A stretch of DNA of 64,000 nt, taken from PALSA-610 sp038213435. GTDB lineage: Bacteria; Actinomycetota; Acidimicrobiia; IMCC26256; PALSA-610. Below the pieces are notes generated by a model. The model was not told the DNA's origin. It ran no database searches and saw nothing but the letters and a program-made list of their open reading frames with translations. Position 1 is the stretch's first letter, and every line of letters starts with the position of its first letter. The stretch lies in the NCBI GenBank assembly GCA_038213435.1, contig JBBQTI010000008.1, positions 1 through 64,000 of the forward strand, written 5' to 3'. The position numbers and the translations under genes were made by a program. Positions 50,064-58,864 of this stretch are shown in pieces.

Positions 50064-52031
50064 TCAACTCCCTCCTGCTCCGGCCGCGCCGAGCAACGCG
50101 AGGGCACGCTCGACCGTGCGCTCGGGAGTGATCCCGAGCTCGCGCATCACGATCTCGCCCGCCGCCGACGCGCCGAAGCGATCGATGCTTACGACATCGT
50201 CGGCGTAGCGCTCCCATCCGAACCGCACGCCCGCTTCCACCGCGAGGGCCGGCACGCCGGGCGGCAGCACGTCGGCTCGATAGTCGTCGGACTGTTGCTC
50301 GAAGAGGTACCACGACGGCATCGAGACCACGCGCGCGACGATGTCGCGCGTCGCGAGCTGTGCGCGCGCGGCGATGCACACCTGCACCTCGGAGCCCGTG
50401 CCGATCAGCACGACGTCGGGCCGAGCCGCGCCCTCCGGCGCGAGGACGTATGCGCCTGCGGGTACGCCGGCCGGCGCGCGCTCGGCGGTGCCGTCGAGCA
50501 CCGGGACCTTTTGCCGAGTGAGCAGCAGGGCAGTCGGGCCGTCGCCGTCGAGGTGCACCTTCCACGCGGCCGCCACCTCGTTCGCGTCCGCCGGACGGAT
50601 CAACCGCAGCCCCGGCATGGCCCGCAGGGAGGCGAGCTGCTCGACCGGCTGGTGGGTCGGGCCGTCCTCACCGACACCGACGGAATCGTGCGTCCACACG
50701 AAACAGACCTTGGCCTGCATGATCGCGGCAAGCCGGACCGCCGGTCGCATGTAGTCGCTGAACACGAAGAACGTGCCGACGCACGGCACGAGCCCGGAGA
50801 CGGCCATGCCGTTCGCCGCGGCGCCCATCGCGTGCTCGCGGATGCCGAAATGGATCAGGCGTCCCGTCGCGTCTTCGGGCGTGAACGTGCGGAGGCCCTT
50901 TACCTGCATACCCGTGTTGCCGGTGAGGTCGCCCGACGCGGTGAACAAGCCGGGCACGACGTCGACGACGGCGCCGAGCACCTCCTCGATCGCGGTGCGC
51001 GTCGCGAGCGATGCGCCGACCTGCCACGTCGGGAGCTTCTGCGCCCAGCCGTGCAGACCCGAACCCGACGTGCACGCGTCGAACTCGTCGGGCTTCGCCC
51101 GCGCGTCCCACGCCTCGCGCGTCGCCGCGCCGCGCTGTCCTGCCTCCCGGTACCAGAGGATCGCGTCGTCGGGCGCGAAGAAATCAACGGGTGGAAGGCC
51201 GAGGATCGCCTTTACCTTCGCGACCTCTTCGACGCCCAGCGGATTGCCGTGCGCGGCGGCGGTGTCCTGCGCTTTCGGCGACGGGTAGCCGATGTGCGAA
51301 CGCAACACGAGCAACGTGGGCCGGACCTGTTCCTCGATACCGGCGCGCAATCCCGCTTCGATCGCGTCGAGATCGTTCGCGACCTCGCCGAGCTGCACGA
51401 CGTGCCAGCCGTAGGCCTCGAACCGCTTCGGCACGTCGTCGCTGTACGCGAGCTCGGTCGGACCGTCGATCGTGATGTGGTTGTCGTCGTAGACGAACAC
51501 CATGCGCCCGAGCCGCAGGTGACCGGCGAGCGAGGCCGCTTCGTGGCTGATGCCCTCCATGAGGTCGCCGTCGCTGCAGATGCCGAAGATGCGGTGGTCG
51601 CAAATGTCGGGGCCGAATCGTTCACGGAGGTGCTTCTCGTCGATCGCGAAGCCGACCGCGTTCGCGAACCCCTGCCCGAGCGGACCGGTCGTGACCTCGA
51701 CACCGTCGGTGTGGCGGTACTCCGGGTGGCCCGGGGTGCGGGAGCCCCACTGGCGGAACTGGCGGAGGTCGTTCAGCTCGAGGCCGTACCCGGTGAGGTA
51801 CAGCATCGAGTAGAGAAGCATCGAGGCATGGCCCGCCGACAGCACGAACCGATCACGGTCGGGCCAGTCCGGCGCAGAGGCGTCGTATTTCATGATCCGG
51901 GTCCACAGGACGTGCGCCAGGGGCGCCAGCGCCATCGGCGTGCCGGGATGCCCCGAGTTCGCCTTCTGCACCGCGTCCATGGCCAGACCGCGGATCACGT
52001 TGATGCCGCGCTGCTCGAGCTCGTCAGCCAC
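50064..52031 (-). CDS. tkt: Transketolase
   Basis: A 655-residue thiamine diphosphate enzyme of the non-oxidative pentose phosphate pathway. Residues near the N-terminus read ANSGHPGTPMALAP, the ThDP motif starts GDGDLMEGIS-like CSDGDLMEG and ends NHITIDGPT; the second domain has the Glu in FGIREHAMGAAANG and the substrate His/Asp block THDSVGVGEDGPTHQPVE. Length is normal for the family. GTG 52031 follows AAAGGGG. It is cotranscribed with tal. Confidence 0.97.
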   Translation of the reverse strand: MADELEQRGINVIRGLAMDAVQKANSGHPGTPMALAPLAHVLWTRIMKYDASAPDWPDRDRFVLSAGHASMLLYSMLYLTGYGLELNDLRQFRQWGSRTPGHPEYRHTDGVEVTTGPLGQGFANAVGFAIDEKHLRERFGPDICDHRIFGICSDGDLMEGISHEAASLAGHLRLGRMVFVYDDNHITIDGPTELAYSDDVPKRFEAYGWHVVQLGEVANDLDAIEAGLRAGIEEQVRPTLLVLRSHIGYPSPKAQDTAAAHGNPLGVEEVAKVKAILGLPPVDFFAPDDAILWYREAGQRGAATREAWDARAKPDEFDACTSGSGLHGWAQKLPTWQVGASLATRTAIEEVLGAVVDVVPGLFTASGDLTGNTGMQVKGLRTFTPEDATGRLIHFGIREHAMGAAANGMAVSGLVPCVGTFFVFSDYMRPAVRLAAIMQAKVCFVWTHDSVGVGEDGPTHQPVEQLASLRAMPGLRLIRPADANEVAAAWKVHLDGDGPTALLLTRQKVPVLDGTAERAPAGVPAGAYVLAPEGAARPDVVLIGTGSEVQVCIAARAQLATRDIVARVVSMPSWYLFEQQSDDYRADVLPPGVPALAVEAGVRFGWERYADDVVSIDRFGASAAGEIVMRELGITPERTVERALALLGAAGAGGS

Positions 52032-52113
52032 CTCGGCCCCTTTCTGCGACCCCGCAGCCTACGTGTACCCATCCCGCCCTCGGTGGGTCGTGCTCCGGAC
52101 GGTAAGGACGAGG

Positions 52114-53268
52114 TCAGCGCTCGAAGACGGCCACGCTGGCGGTGAAGCTGTGCAGGAAGTTGCGACCTCCGATAGGTCCGATCTCGCCCGCGCAGAACGC
52201 GCCGGCGAGAGGCTTGGCGCCGAGCAGCTCCTCGACGACGCCCGCGTCGTGATTCGGCTCCGCGAACAGATGCCGTCCCCGCCCGTTGCACGTGAACAAC
52301 AGCGCGGCTTCGCCGCGGGCGCCGGCCATCAGCGCGCGCAGATCCTCGTCGGCAGCGTCGGCGTCGCGCACCTGGAACTGCACGGTCGTGCCGACATCGA
52401 CCCGGTCGCCGATCGCGATCGCGCCGTTGCGCCGGTCGGCGCCGAGCACGTTGCGCACGAGGAAGTCGCCACGCGAGAAGTCGAGCTTGTGCTCGTCGAC
52501 CACGACACCGAGGTGCAGACCATTGCGCATCAGGTCGCGTTCCGCCTCCGTCGCCGCCTGTACGAGCTCTTGCAAACGGGCCATCGCCGGTTGGCCTGCG
52601 AGCTCGAAGACGAGATTGCGTTCCGCACTCGTGACGGTCAGCGGCATACCGATGGGCCGGCATCCCTGCGACACGACCGCGCGCACCGGGACATCTTCCG
52701 AGCACACGAGCGCGACCGCGCCGTGGCCGAGCACGCGCTCGTCGAGCGCGAGGCGGTTCGCACCGGGCCGCGTCGCCGCCGACGCCATGCCACCCATCAC
52801 CGTAAGACCGGGGACGCGCGCGTTGCACATGTCGAGGAAGTCTCCGACCGGGAACGAGTAGGGCTCGCCGAGCATGAGCATCGTTCCCCGGGCCGGCACC
52901 CAATCGGGCCAACCGAGGATCTCGTAGCCGTCGCCCGTCTCGCGCGTCTCGAGCGAGATCGCGTCGACCCGGCCCGCGCCGAACGTTGCGGCCAGGACGG
53001 AGAGTCCGGGGCCGTCCTCGACCTCGATCCCGCCGCCCGCGACCCCGACCATGGTGCAACCGATCGCCGCTTCCGGCTCGAGAACCTTGCGCAAACCGCC
53101 CATCACGTCCGCGAACGCACCCGCGTGGTGGGGCGAGGCGAAGCAAACGAGCAGGTCAGGGCGGGCGCCGTCGAATCGCTCGAGGATCTCGCCGGCGACC
53201 TCGCCGACCGCCTCGACCGGGGTGGGATGCCGCGAAAGCGCGGATGCGTACCGGTTCACGAGATCCAT
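52114..53268 (-). CDS. FIST N- and C-terminal domain protein
   Basis: A 384-residue soluble sensor-type protein. The FIST-N core is ARPDLLVCFASPHHAGAF, EAAIGCTMVGVAGGGIEVEDG and PGLTVMGGMASAA; the FIST-C part ends FTCNGRGRHLFAEPNHD and GAFCAGEIGPIGGRNFLHSFTASVAVF, the family's most typical end. FIST domains are proposed to bind small ligands such as amino acids and signal. No histidine kinase or GGDEF partner is adjacent. Confidence 0.93.
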   Translation of the reverse strand: MDLVNRYASALSRHPTPVEAVGEVAGEILERFDGARPDLLVCFASPHHAGAFADVMGGLRKVLEPEAAIGCTMVGVAGGGIEVEDGPGLSVLAATFGAGRVDAISLETRETGDGYEILGWPDWVPARGTMLMLGEPYSFPVGDFLDMCNARVPGLTVMGGMASAATRPGANRLALDERVLGHGAVALVCSEDVPVRAVVSQGCRPIGMPLTVTSAERNLVFELAGQPAMARLQELVQAATEAERDLMRNGLHLGVVVDEHKLDFSRGDFLVRNVLGADRRNGAIAIGDRVDVGTTVQFQVRDADAADEDLRALMAGARGEAALLFTCNGRGRHLFAEPNHDAGVVEELLGAKPLAGAFCAGEIGPIGGRNFLHSFTASVAVFER

Positions 53269-53311
53269 TGCCTCGGACCGTCGACGCGGCGAGGCATCGG
53301 GTTGAGCGCGA

Positions 53312-53698
53312 TCAGGTCGGCGGCAGGGCCGTCAGCGGAACCGTGACGGCGGAGCCGCTCTCCACGATCGAGCACCGCGCTTCGACGGTGCCGGGCTCGG
53401 GGAACTCGAGCTCACCCCGCACCAGCCGGTAGCCGAACTTGCCCGGCTCCACGACAAAACTCTGCCGGTTCCGCCCGATCTCCTCGCCGCTGTCGCGCAC
53501 GAACACCGTCTCGAGCGTGCCGTTGCCGTCGGTGCCCGCCGCGGCCCGCACGAGAACGACGAGATGCGGCGTGAGCTGTGCCGGGTAGGACGGTACGGCC
53601 GTAGAGAAGAACGCGCCGGTGATATCGATCCGGGTCGCCGGGCCGGCGACCTGGCGGAAGTCGATGGCTTCGACGAAGAGGGCCGCGACGATCTCCAT
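53312..53698 (-). CDS. Hypothetical beta-rich protein, DUF6941-like
   Basis: A 128-residue protein starting MEIVAALFVEAIDFRQVAGPA with alternating strands (LTPHLVVLVRAAAG, KFGYRLVRGELEF). It resembles the small DUF6941 group by eye, with low certainty. ATG 53698 is supported by TAAGGT ending 8 bases upstream, which rejects the longer frame. The neighbours are a FIST protein downstream and NagA upstream on the same strand; no shared function is evident. Confidence 0.72.
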   Translation of the reverse strand: MEIVAALFVEAIDFRQVAGPATRIDITGAFFSTAVPSYPAQLTPHLVVLVRAAAGTDGNGTLETVFVRDSGEEIGRNRQSFVVEPGKFGYRLVRGELEFPEPGTVEARCSIVESGSAVTVPLTALPPT

Positions 53699-53706
53699 GA
53701 CCGCGG

Positions 53707-53712
53707 ACCTTA
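53707..53712 (-). promoter_or_regulatory. -10 hexamer TAAGGT, leaderless start
   Basis: TAAGGT on the minus strand ends 8 bases before ATG 53698. Confidence 0.5.
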
Positions 53713-53806
53713 CCGTCACGAGACCAGTACGACATCGACGTACCGGGAAAAGACTGGTCGGCGTCACGCGTGACGAACCGCGCGACTTTGGGCACCAGAT
53801 CGACGG

Positions 53807-54934
53807 TTACACGGGCAATCCGGCCAGCCAGACGGCCCGCACTGCAAGTGTCGGCGGGTCGAGCGCGACAAGGTCGGCCCGCGCACCGGGAGCGATGCGA
53901 CCGCGGTCGTTCGATCCGAGCACTCGTGCGGGGTTCGCGCCGGTGTGCCTGACGGCCCGGGCGATCGGCACACCGAGCGATACGACGTTGCGTACTGCCG
54001 CGTCGATCGTGAGCGTCGACCCGGCGAGCGTTCCGTCACCGAGGTACGCGGCGCCGTCGCGTTCGACGACCGGAGGCTCGGTCGCGACCGCGTCGGTGAC
54101 GAGCACGGCGTCGGGACGCGCCGTCAGCGCGAGCTTCACCATCGCCGGGTGCACGTGCACGAAATCGGCGATGAGCGACGGAACCAGCCGCCCGTCGTCG
54201 AGCGCGGCGCCGGCGAGTCCCGGCGACCGGTGGTGCAGCGGGCCCATGGCGTTGAACAGGTGCGTGACCATCCGCGCACCGGCGCCGGCTGCCGCTCGCG
54301 CGCCCTCGAAGTCGACGGTCGAGTGGCCCAACGAGACGACCACGCCGCGTTCCGCCAACGCGCGGGTTGCGGCGAGGCCGGGATCGGCCTCTGGTGCGAG
54401 CGTCACCACGCGCACGAGATCGCCGAAGGCGTCATCCAAGTGGCGCAAGAAACCGAGGTCCGCGCGCCGCAGCACCGCGGGCGGGTGGGCGCCGGGCGCG
54501 CCACCCAGGAAGGGGCCTTCGAGGTGGACGCCGAGCACGATCTCGGGACGGAGGGCTCGCGCTCGCGCGGCACGTTCCAAGATCACGTCGTAGGTGTCGA
54601 GAGGGGCGCTGCAGATGGTGAGCAGCAAACCGGTCGTGCCGCGGGCGGCAAGCGCATCCACGGCGTGGACGACCTCCTCGACCGGCGCGGTGGCGAAGTC
54701 GACGGCGCCGGTGCCGTTCACCTGCGCGTCGAGGAATCCGGGCACCAGCAGCGCGTCGCCGAGATCGACCGCGCCGGTCGGCGCCGCGCCCGAACCGGTC
54801 GCGACGATTCGGCCGTCGCGGATCGTGACCCAGGCGGGGCTCGACGTCTGGCCGCCTTCGCCGTCGAGGATGCGGGCGCACCGAAGCGTCAGCGAGCCCC
54901 GGCTGCCTTCCACAGCGCCCAGCGGAGTCTGCAC
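53807..54934 (-). CDS. nagA: N-acetylglucosamine-6-phosphate deacetylase
   Basis: A 375-residue amidohydrolase removing acetate from GlcNAc-6-phosphate. The barrel begins PGFLDAQVNGTGAVDF, has GVHLEGPFLGGAPGAHPP with the metal-binding Glu, SLGHSTVDFEGARAAAGAGARMVTHLFNAM with two His, and VLVTDAVATE with the catalytic Asp. GTG 54934 overlaps the 3' end of the GT2 gene by 46 bases and has TACGCT 9 bases upstream. It may act after the adjacent GH84 enzyme in GlcNAc recycling. Confidence 0.91.
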   Translation of the reverse strand: MQTPLGAVEGSRGSLTLRCARILDGEGGQTSSPAWVTIRDGRIVATGSGAAPTGAVDLGDALLVPGFLDAQVNGTGAVDFATAPVEEVVHAVDALAARGTTGLLLTICSAPLDTYDVILERAARARALRPEIVLGVHLEGPFLGGAPGAHPPAVLRRADLGFLRHLDDAFGDLVRVVTLAPEADPGLAATRALAERGVVVSLGHSTVDFEGARAAAGAGARMVTHLFNAMGPLHHRSPGLAGAALDDGRLVPSLIADFVHVHPAMVKLALTARPDAVLVTDAVATEPPVVERDGAAYLGDGTLAGSTLTIDAAVRNVVSLGVPIARAVRHTGANPARVLGSNDRGRIAPGARADLVALDPPTLAVRAVWLAGLPV

Positions 54935-55611
54935 AGTCCGCGCAGCGTACGCGGGACGCGCGAAAGGAACGAGCTGCGCGCCGGTCGGAGCTCGTGCACC
55001 TCGACGGGTATCTCCGCGGTCCGCAGGCCCGCACGCTCGACGCGCAGGATCAGCTCGGTGTCGAACAGGTCCTGGCCGAACGTGCAGACCTGCGCGTAGG
55101 GCACGACCACGGCCCGGCGCATCGCCTTGATGCCGTGCGTGTCCGACACGCGCAGTCCGAACATGAGACGCAGGATCGTTCCGAAGACGCCGGTCGCGAG
55201 CTTCCGCAGCGGATCACGCGTGTCGGTCGCGCCCTCGCCGCGCTTCGACCCGACGACAATCGCCGGGCCGTCGACGGCCAGAACCTGGCCGACCGCCGCG
55301 TCGAGGAAGTCGAGATCGAAGTAGTCGACGTCGAAGTTGACGACCACCTCGCCGACGGCGTCGAGCAGACCCGAGCGGAGCGCGCGCCCGTAGTCGGCCT
55401 CGTCGCGGTGCTCGACGCGCACTTCGGGGAGCTCCGACGCGATCTGGTGCGCGATGGCGAGTGTCTCGTCGGTCGAGCCGTTCTCGACGACGAGCACCTC
55501 GAAAGGCGCGCGGCGCGCGCGCAGCCCGTCGACGACACTCTTCACCGACGTGGAGAGGAACTCCACCTCGTTGAACGCCGGCATCACGACCGAGACTCGG
55601 GGCGCGGTCAT
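54889..55611 (-). CDS. Family 2 glycosyltransferase, DPM1-like
   Basis: A 240-residue GT-A fold enzyme. VSVVMPAFNEVEFLSTSV binds the nucleotide, NGSTDET follows, and the metal-binding region is VVNFDVDYFDLDFLDAA, with VVGSKRGEGATD later, an order seen in dolichyl/polyprenyl-phosphate mannose synthases. There is no membrane helix. ATG 55611 overlaps the GH84 stop (ATGA), and nagA starts within its end, so three genes for hexosamine or glycan metabolism are tightly linked. Confidence 0.88.
   Translation of the reverse strand: MTAPRVSVVMPAFNEVEFLSTSVKSVVDGLRARRAPFEVLVVENGSTDETLAIAHQIASELPEVRVEHRDEADYGRALRSGLLDAVGEVVVNFDVDYFDLDFLDAAVGQVLAVDGPAIVVGSKRGEGATDTRDPLRKLATGVFGTILRLMFGLRVSDTHGIKAMRRAVVVPYAQVCTFGQDLFDTELILRVERAGLRTAEIPVEVHELRPARSSFLSRVPRTLRGLCRLRWALWKAAGAR
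54944..54949 (-). promoter_or_regulatory. -10 hexamer TACGCT inside GT2 gene, ahead of nagA
   Basis: TACGCT on the minus strand ends 9 bases before GTG 54934. It lies within the coding end of the GT2 gene, so it would be an internal promoter. Confidence 0.4.
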
Positions 55612-57215
55612 GCACAGCGTCGGTCGGAGAAGGGGAGCGACGCGCCGGGGGTCACACGTGTGCACAGCGGGCCTTGATGCACCATGAACACCCTGCCCCG
55701 ACCGTCGAACGTTCCATCGATCGCGACGGGCCGTTCCTCGTCGTCGACGAACACGCGTAGCCGAGTGCCCGCAGCCGTCGTGCGCCAGTCGTCATACGTG
55801 CGCAGCGCGAGCCGGCAGAGCCGGTCGATTGCGTTGGCGTCCTCGCGCAGCGCGGCGCGAGCGTCAAGTGCCGGCGCGCCGTCCGGCATCTGGATCACGG
55901 GCGTATAGATCGCGAAGCGAGGGCCGAACACCACCCGTTCATCGGCTCGCGCACCCTTCCAAACGAAGAGAACCGTGAAGGCGGCGTGCATCGCGGTCTC
56001 GGGGTCGGGAGCCGCCGCCCGGCCCCGGCCCGACGAATCGACGGCGGCGACCGGCCGGACGTACTGAACGAGCCGCAGCGCCGCGAGGCCGGCCTCGGCC
56101 GCCGTGCCCGCCGATGTCGCCCAGGGCCCGACCTCGACGGACAGCGGGTCGTCCGGCGCTGACGGCTCCGGGAACGCCTCACCGAGCGCGCGCGCGGCGC
56201 GCAGCTCGCCGCGCAGGTCGGCGACGGCGGCCATCCAATCCGGACCGTCGAGCGCGTCGTCGAGCGTCGCGACGCGGCGCGCGAGATCGAGAGTCTCGGG
56301 CTCCGCGATCGGGCTGTCGGCGCAGGCGCGTGCCAGAACGGACAGCGGCGCGGCCCGCTCTCCGCCGACGTCCGTGATCGCCCGAGACCACGACGAGGCG
56401 GCGTCGTAGCCGTCGGGATCCGCGAGGAAGTCCATGGCGGTCGCCAGCGCGATCTGCGACGCGCGCGCCTGCGTCATGGGATTGCAGAGGACGCCGCCGA
56501 CGACGTCGGCGAGATCGGCGTCGCGGCCGGCGTATGCACCGAGGTGCAACGACGCCGTCATGAGCGCATCGTTGACCGGATAGTTGTCCCAAACGATGAC
56601 GCGCCGGTCTCCGAGCGCCTTCGTCCAGCCGCGCGCGTCTTCGGCGCGCACTTCCGGAGAGCAGACCGTCGGCCCGGTCCACATCACGTCGACGTCGGGC
56701 GGCATCCCGGCTCCGAGCTCCGAGAGGTAGGGCGAGGGATGGGTGCCGACGTACTCGGTAGGGCACATCGTGAGCGCCGCGCCGTCGAGGGCCGAGTGCA
56801 ACCAGGCGACGAGCGCGGCCTGGCGCGGTGCGAGTCCGGGCCGCATCGGGATGTCATCGAGGAGGAGCAGGAACCACGAGACACCGGCGCCGCGCAACGG
56901 TTGCAACTTGCGCAGCAAGGTCGCGCGGTCGGTTTCCGATTCGTATTCGATGTCGAGACCCGGCGAGAGCGCGAAGCCGAACCGCACACCGAGGGCCGCG
57001 CCGTGTGCGGCGAGCTCGCGGAACTGCGCGAGCTCCGTCTCGTCGTAGGCGACGCGCCACTCGACCCGATGCCGGGCGTCGTCCTTGGGTGCGTACGCGT
57101 ACGCGTTCATCCCCCGCGCCGCGAGGAACGTCATCACCTCGAGGCGGGCGTCGTGCTTCCACGGCGTTCCGTAGAATCCCTCGACGACGCCGCGCACGGC
57201 GAACGGGCGCAGCAC
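55608..57215 (-). CDS. GH84 beta-N-acetylglucosaminidase-like protein, cytoplasmic
   Basis: A 535-residue protein whose N-terminal half is a GH84 (O-GlcNAcase/hyaluronidase) barrel: VRGVVEGFYGTPWKHDAR at residues 7-24, MNAYAYAPKDD, and the catalytic Asp pair in FLLLLDDIPM (Asp120, Asp121), then VIVWDNYPVNDA. GH84 uses substrate-assisted hydrolysis of terminal beta-GlcNAc. There is no signal peptide, so it acts inside the cell. GTG 57215 is chosen because TAGTGT ends 7 bases upstream; ATG 57221 would lie within that spacing. Confidence 0.91.
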   Translation of the reverse strand: MLRPFAVRGVVEGFYGTPWKHDARLEVMTFLAARGMNAYAYAPKDDARHRVEWRVAYDETELAQFRELAAHGAALGVRFGFALSPGLDIEYESETDRATLLRKLQPLRGAGVSWFLLLLDDIPMRPGLAPRQAALVAWLHSALDGAALTMCPTEYVGTHPSPYLSELGAGMPPDVDVMWTGPTVCSPEVRAEDARGWTKALGDRRVIVWDNYPVNDALMTASLHLGAYAGRDADLADVVGGVLCNPMTQARASQIALATAMDFLADPDGYDAASSWSRAITDVGGERAAPLSVLARACADSPIAEPETLDLARRVATLDDALDGPDWMAAVADLRGELRAARALGEAFPEPSAPDDPLSVEVGPWATSAGTAAEAGLAALRLVQYVRPVAAVDSSGRGRAAAPDPETAMHAAFTVLFVWKGARADERVVFGPRFAIYTPVIQMPDGAPALDARAALREDANAIDRLCRLALRTYDDWRTTAAGTRLRVFVDDEERPVAIDGTFDGRGRVFMVHQGPLCTRVTPGASLPFSDRRCA

Positions 57216-57222
57216 GAGCATG

Positions 57223-57228
57223 ACACTA
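57223..57228 (-). promoter_or_regulatory. -10 hexamer TAGTGT, leaderless start
   Basis: TAGTGT on the minus strand ends 7 bases before GTG 57215 of the GH84 gene; divergent from the -10 at 57240. Confidence 0.5.
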
Positions 57229-57239
57229 TCGGCGCCGCG

Positions 57240-57245
57240 TACGCT
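57240..57245 (+). promoter_or_regulatory. -10 hexamer TACGCT, leaderless start
   Basis: TACGCT ends 7 bases before ATG 57253 of the acyl-CoA ligase gene. Confidence 0.55.
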
Positions 57246-57252
57246 CCGATCC

Positions 57253-58818
57253 ATGAACGCTCCGCTCGATGCCCTGGCGGTCCATGCGCAACAGGCGCCC
57301 GACAAGGTCGCGGTCGTCGTCGACGAGAGCGGCGGTGCAACTGCCTCGACTACCACCTTCGGTGCGCTCAACGCGCAAGTGAACCGGCTCGCGCACGGTC
57401 TCCTCGCAGCCGGTGCCCGATCGGGCGAACGGCTGGTGTGGTGCGGACCCAACTCGCTCGAGGTCATCACCACGATCCACGCGGCCCGCAAGTGCAACCT
57501 CGTCGCAGTGCCGTTGTCCTACCGGTTCAACCCCGACGAGATGCAGTACGTCGTCGACAACTCCGACGCGACTCTCGTCGTGATCGACGCCGAGCAGGCC
57601 CCACTCGTGGCGTCGGTGCGCGACCGGCTGCCGAAGCTGCGCGCGGTCGTCGTCTTCGGCGGTGAAGTACCTTCCGCGAGCGGCTTCCTCGCGTGGGACG
57701 ACGTGTGCGCGGGCCGGCCCGCGGGCGAACCCGACGTCGCCGCGACCAGCGAGGCCGGCGCCGCGATGATCTACACCTCCGGCACAACCGGCAAGCCCAA
57801 AGGCGCGTTGCGCACCCGCACCAACCGCGAGATCGTCTTCGCGCTGCTCGACGCGCTCCGTCTCCTGCACGAGCGCTCGGTGCACCTCACCACCGGGCCG
57901 CTGTACCACTCCGGGCCCCTCGCGTTCGCGTCGTTGGCGCACACACTGGGCGCGCCGGTCGTGGTCCTGCGCAAGTTCGATCCGGTGCGCTGGATCGCGC
58001 TGGTGAAGGAGCACCGCGTCACGAATTCCTTTTCGGCGCCGACCCAGCTCAAGCGGATCGTCTCCCTTCCCGACGACGAGCTGGCGAAGGCGGACCTGTC
58101 GTCGATGATCTGTCTCATTGCGAATGCCGCGCCGGTGCCGTACGCGCTGAAGCAGGAGATCATCGACAAGCTGGGCGACGGATTCCTGTTCGAGGTGTAC
58201 GGCTCGACGGAGCTGGGTGTCGACACCGTCCTCACACCCGAGGACCAGCTCCGCAAGCCCGGGTCGTGCGGAAAGCCCTACGGCGGCATCGAGATCCGGA
58301 TCGTGAAGGACGACGGCACGATCGCGGGCGCGGGGGAGGCCGGGGAGCTCTTCGTACGCACAGGCCTGGCGATGGACGGATACCACCACACGGACGAGCA
58401 GCTCACGGAGCTGGCCGACGACGAGTGGAAGTCGGTCGGAGACGTCGCCTACGTCGACGACGAAGGGTACGTGTACATCTGCGATCGCAAGAAGGACATG
58501 ATCATCTCGGGTGGCGTGAACATCTACCCGGCAGAGATCGAGGCGGTGCTGTACGCGCACCCGAAAGTCCTGGACGCGGCCGTGTTCGGCATCCCCGACG
58601 ACGAATGGGGTGAGAGCGTGCACGCGATCGTGCAACCGAAGCCGGGCCAAACCATCGACCTCGGCGAGCTGCGCGAGTTCGTGGAATCGCGGCTCGCCCG
58701 TTACAAGCAGCCACGCGCCTACGAGATCCGCGCGGAGTTGCCGCGCACCGACTCGGGCAAGCTGCTGAAGCGCATGCTGCGCGACGAGCACTGGCGCGGC
58801 CGCGAGAGGGCGGTGTGA
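57253..58818 (+). CDS. AMP-dependent acyl-CoA synthetase/ligase
   Basis: A 521-residue adenylate-forming enzyme activating a carboxylic acid to its CoA thioester. Core motifs are MIYTSGTTGKPKGAL (P-loop), the A5-type block VYGSTELG, WKSVGDVAYVDDEGYVYICDRKKDMIISGGVNIYP with the hinge Asp, and the C-terminal catalytic Lys in TDSGKLLKRML. Substrate not inferable; relatives take fatty or aromatic acids. It is followed after 46 bases by an unrelated NDP-forming CoA ligase. Confidence 0.94.
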   Translation: MNAPLDALAVHAQQAPDKVAVVVDESGGATASTTTFGALNAQVNRLAHGLLAAGARSGERLVWCGPNSLEVITTIHAARKCNLVAVPLSYRFNPDEMQYVVDNSDATLVVIDAEQAPLVASVRDRLPKLRAVVVFGGEVPSASGFLAWDDVCAGRPAGEPDVAATSEAGAAMIYTSGTTGKPKGALRTRTNREIVFALLDALRLLHERSVHLTTGPLYHSGPLAFASLAHTLGAPVVVLRKFDPVRWIALVKEHRVTNSFSAPTQLKRIVSLPDDELAKADLSSMICLIANAAPVPYALKQEIIDKLGDGFLFEVYGSTELGVDTVLTPEDQLRKPGSCGKPYGGIEIRIVKDDGTIAGAGEAGELFVRTGLAMDGYHHTDEQLTELADDEWKSVGDVAYVDDEGYVYICDRKKDMIISGGVNIYPAEIEAVLYAHPKVLDAAVFGIPDDEWGESVHAIVQPKPGQTIDLGELREFVESRLARYKQPRAYEIRAELPRTDSGKLLKRMLRDEHWRGRERAV

Positions 58819-58850
58819 CAACGATCGGCGTTGCACGGAACGGGCGCCGC

Positions 58851-58856
58851 TAGCCT
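58851..58856 (+). promoter_or_regulatory. -10 hexamer TAGCCT, leaderless start
   Basis: TAGCCT ends 8 bases before GTG 58865. A TTGCAC at 58831-58836 is the best -35 candidate, but the 14-base spacer is short. Confidence 0.5.
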
Positions 58857-58864
58857 CGGCCGCC

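Noticed and set aside
57226..58836. 536-codon minus-strand frame
   Set aside because: Antisense shadow of the AMP-dependent ligase; no recognisable domain.
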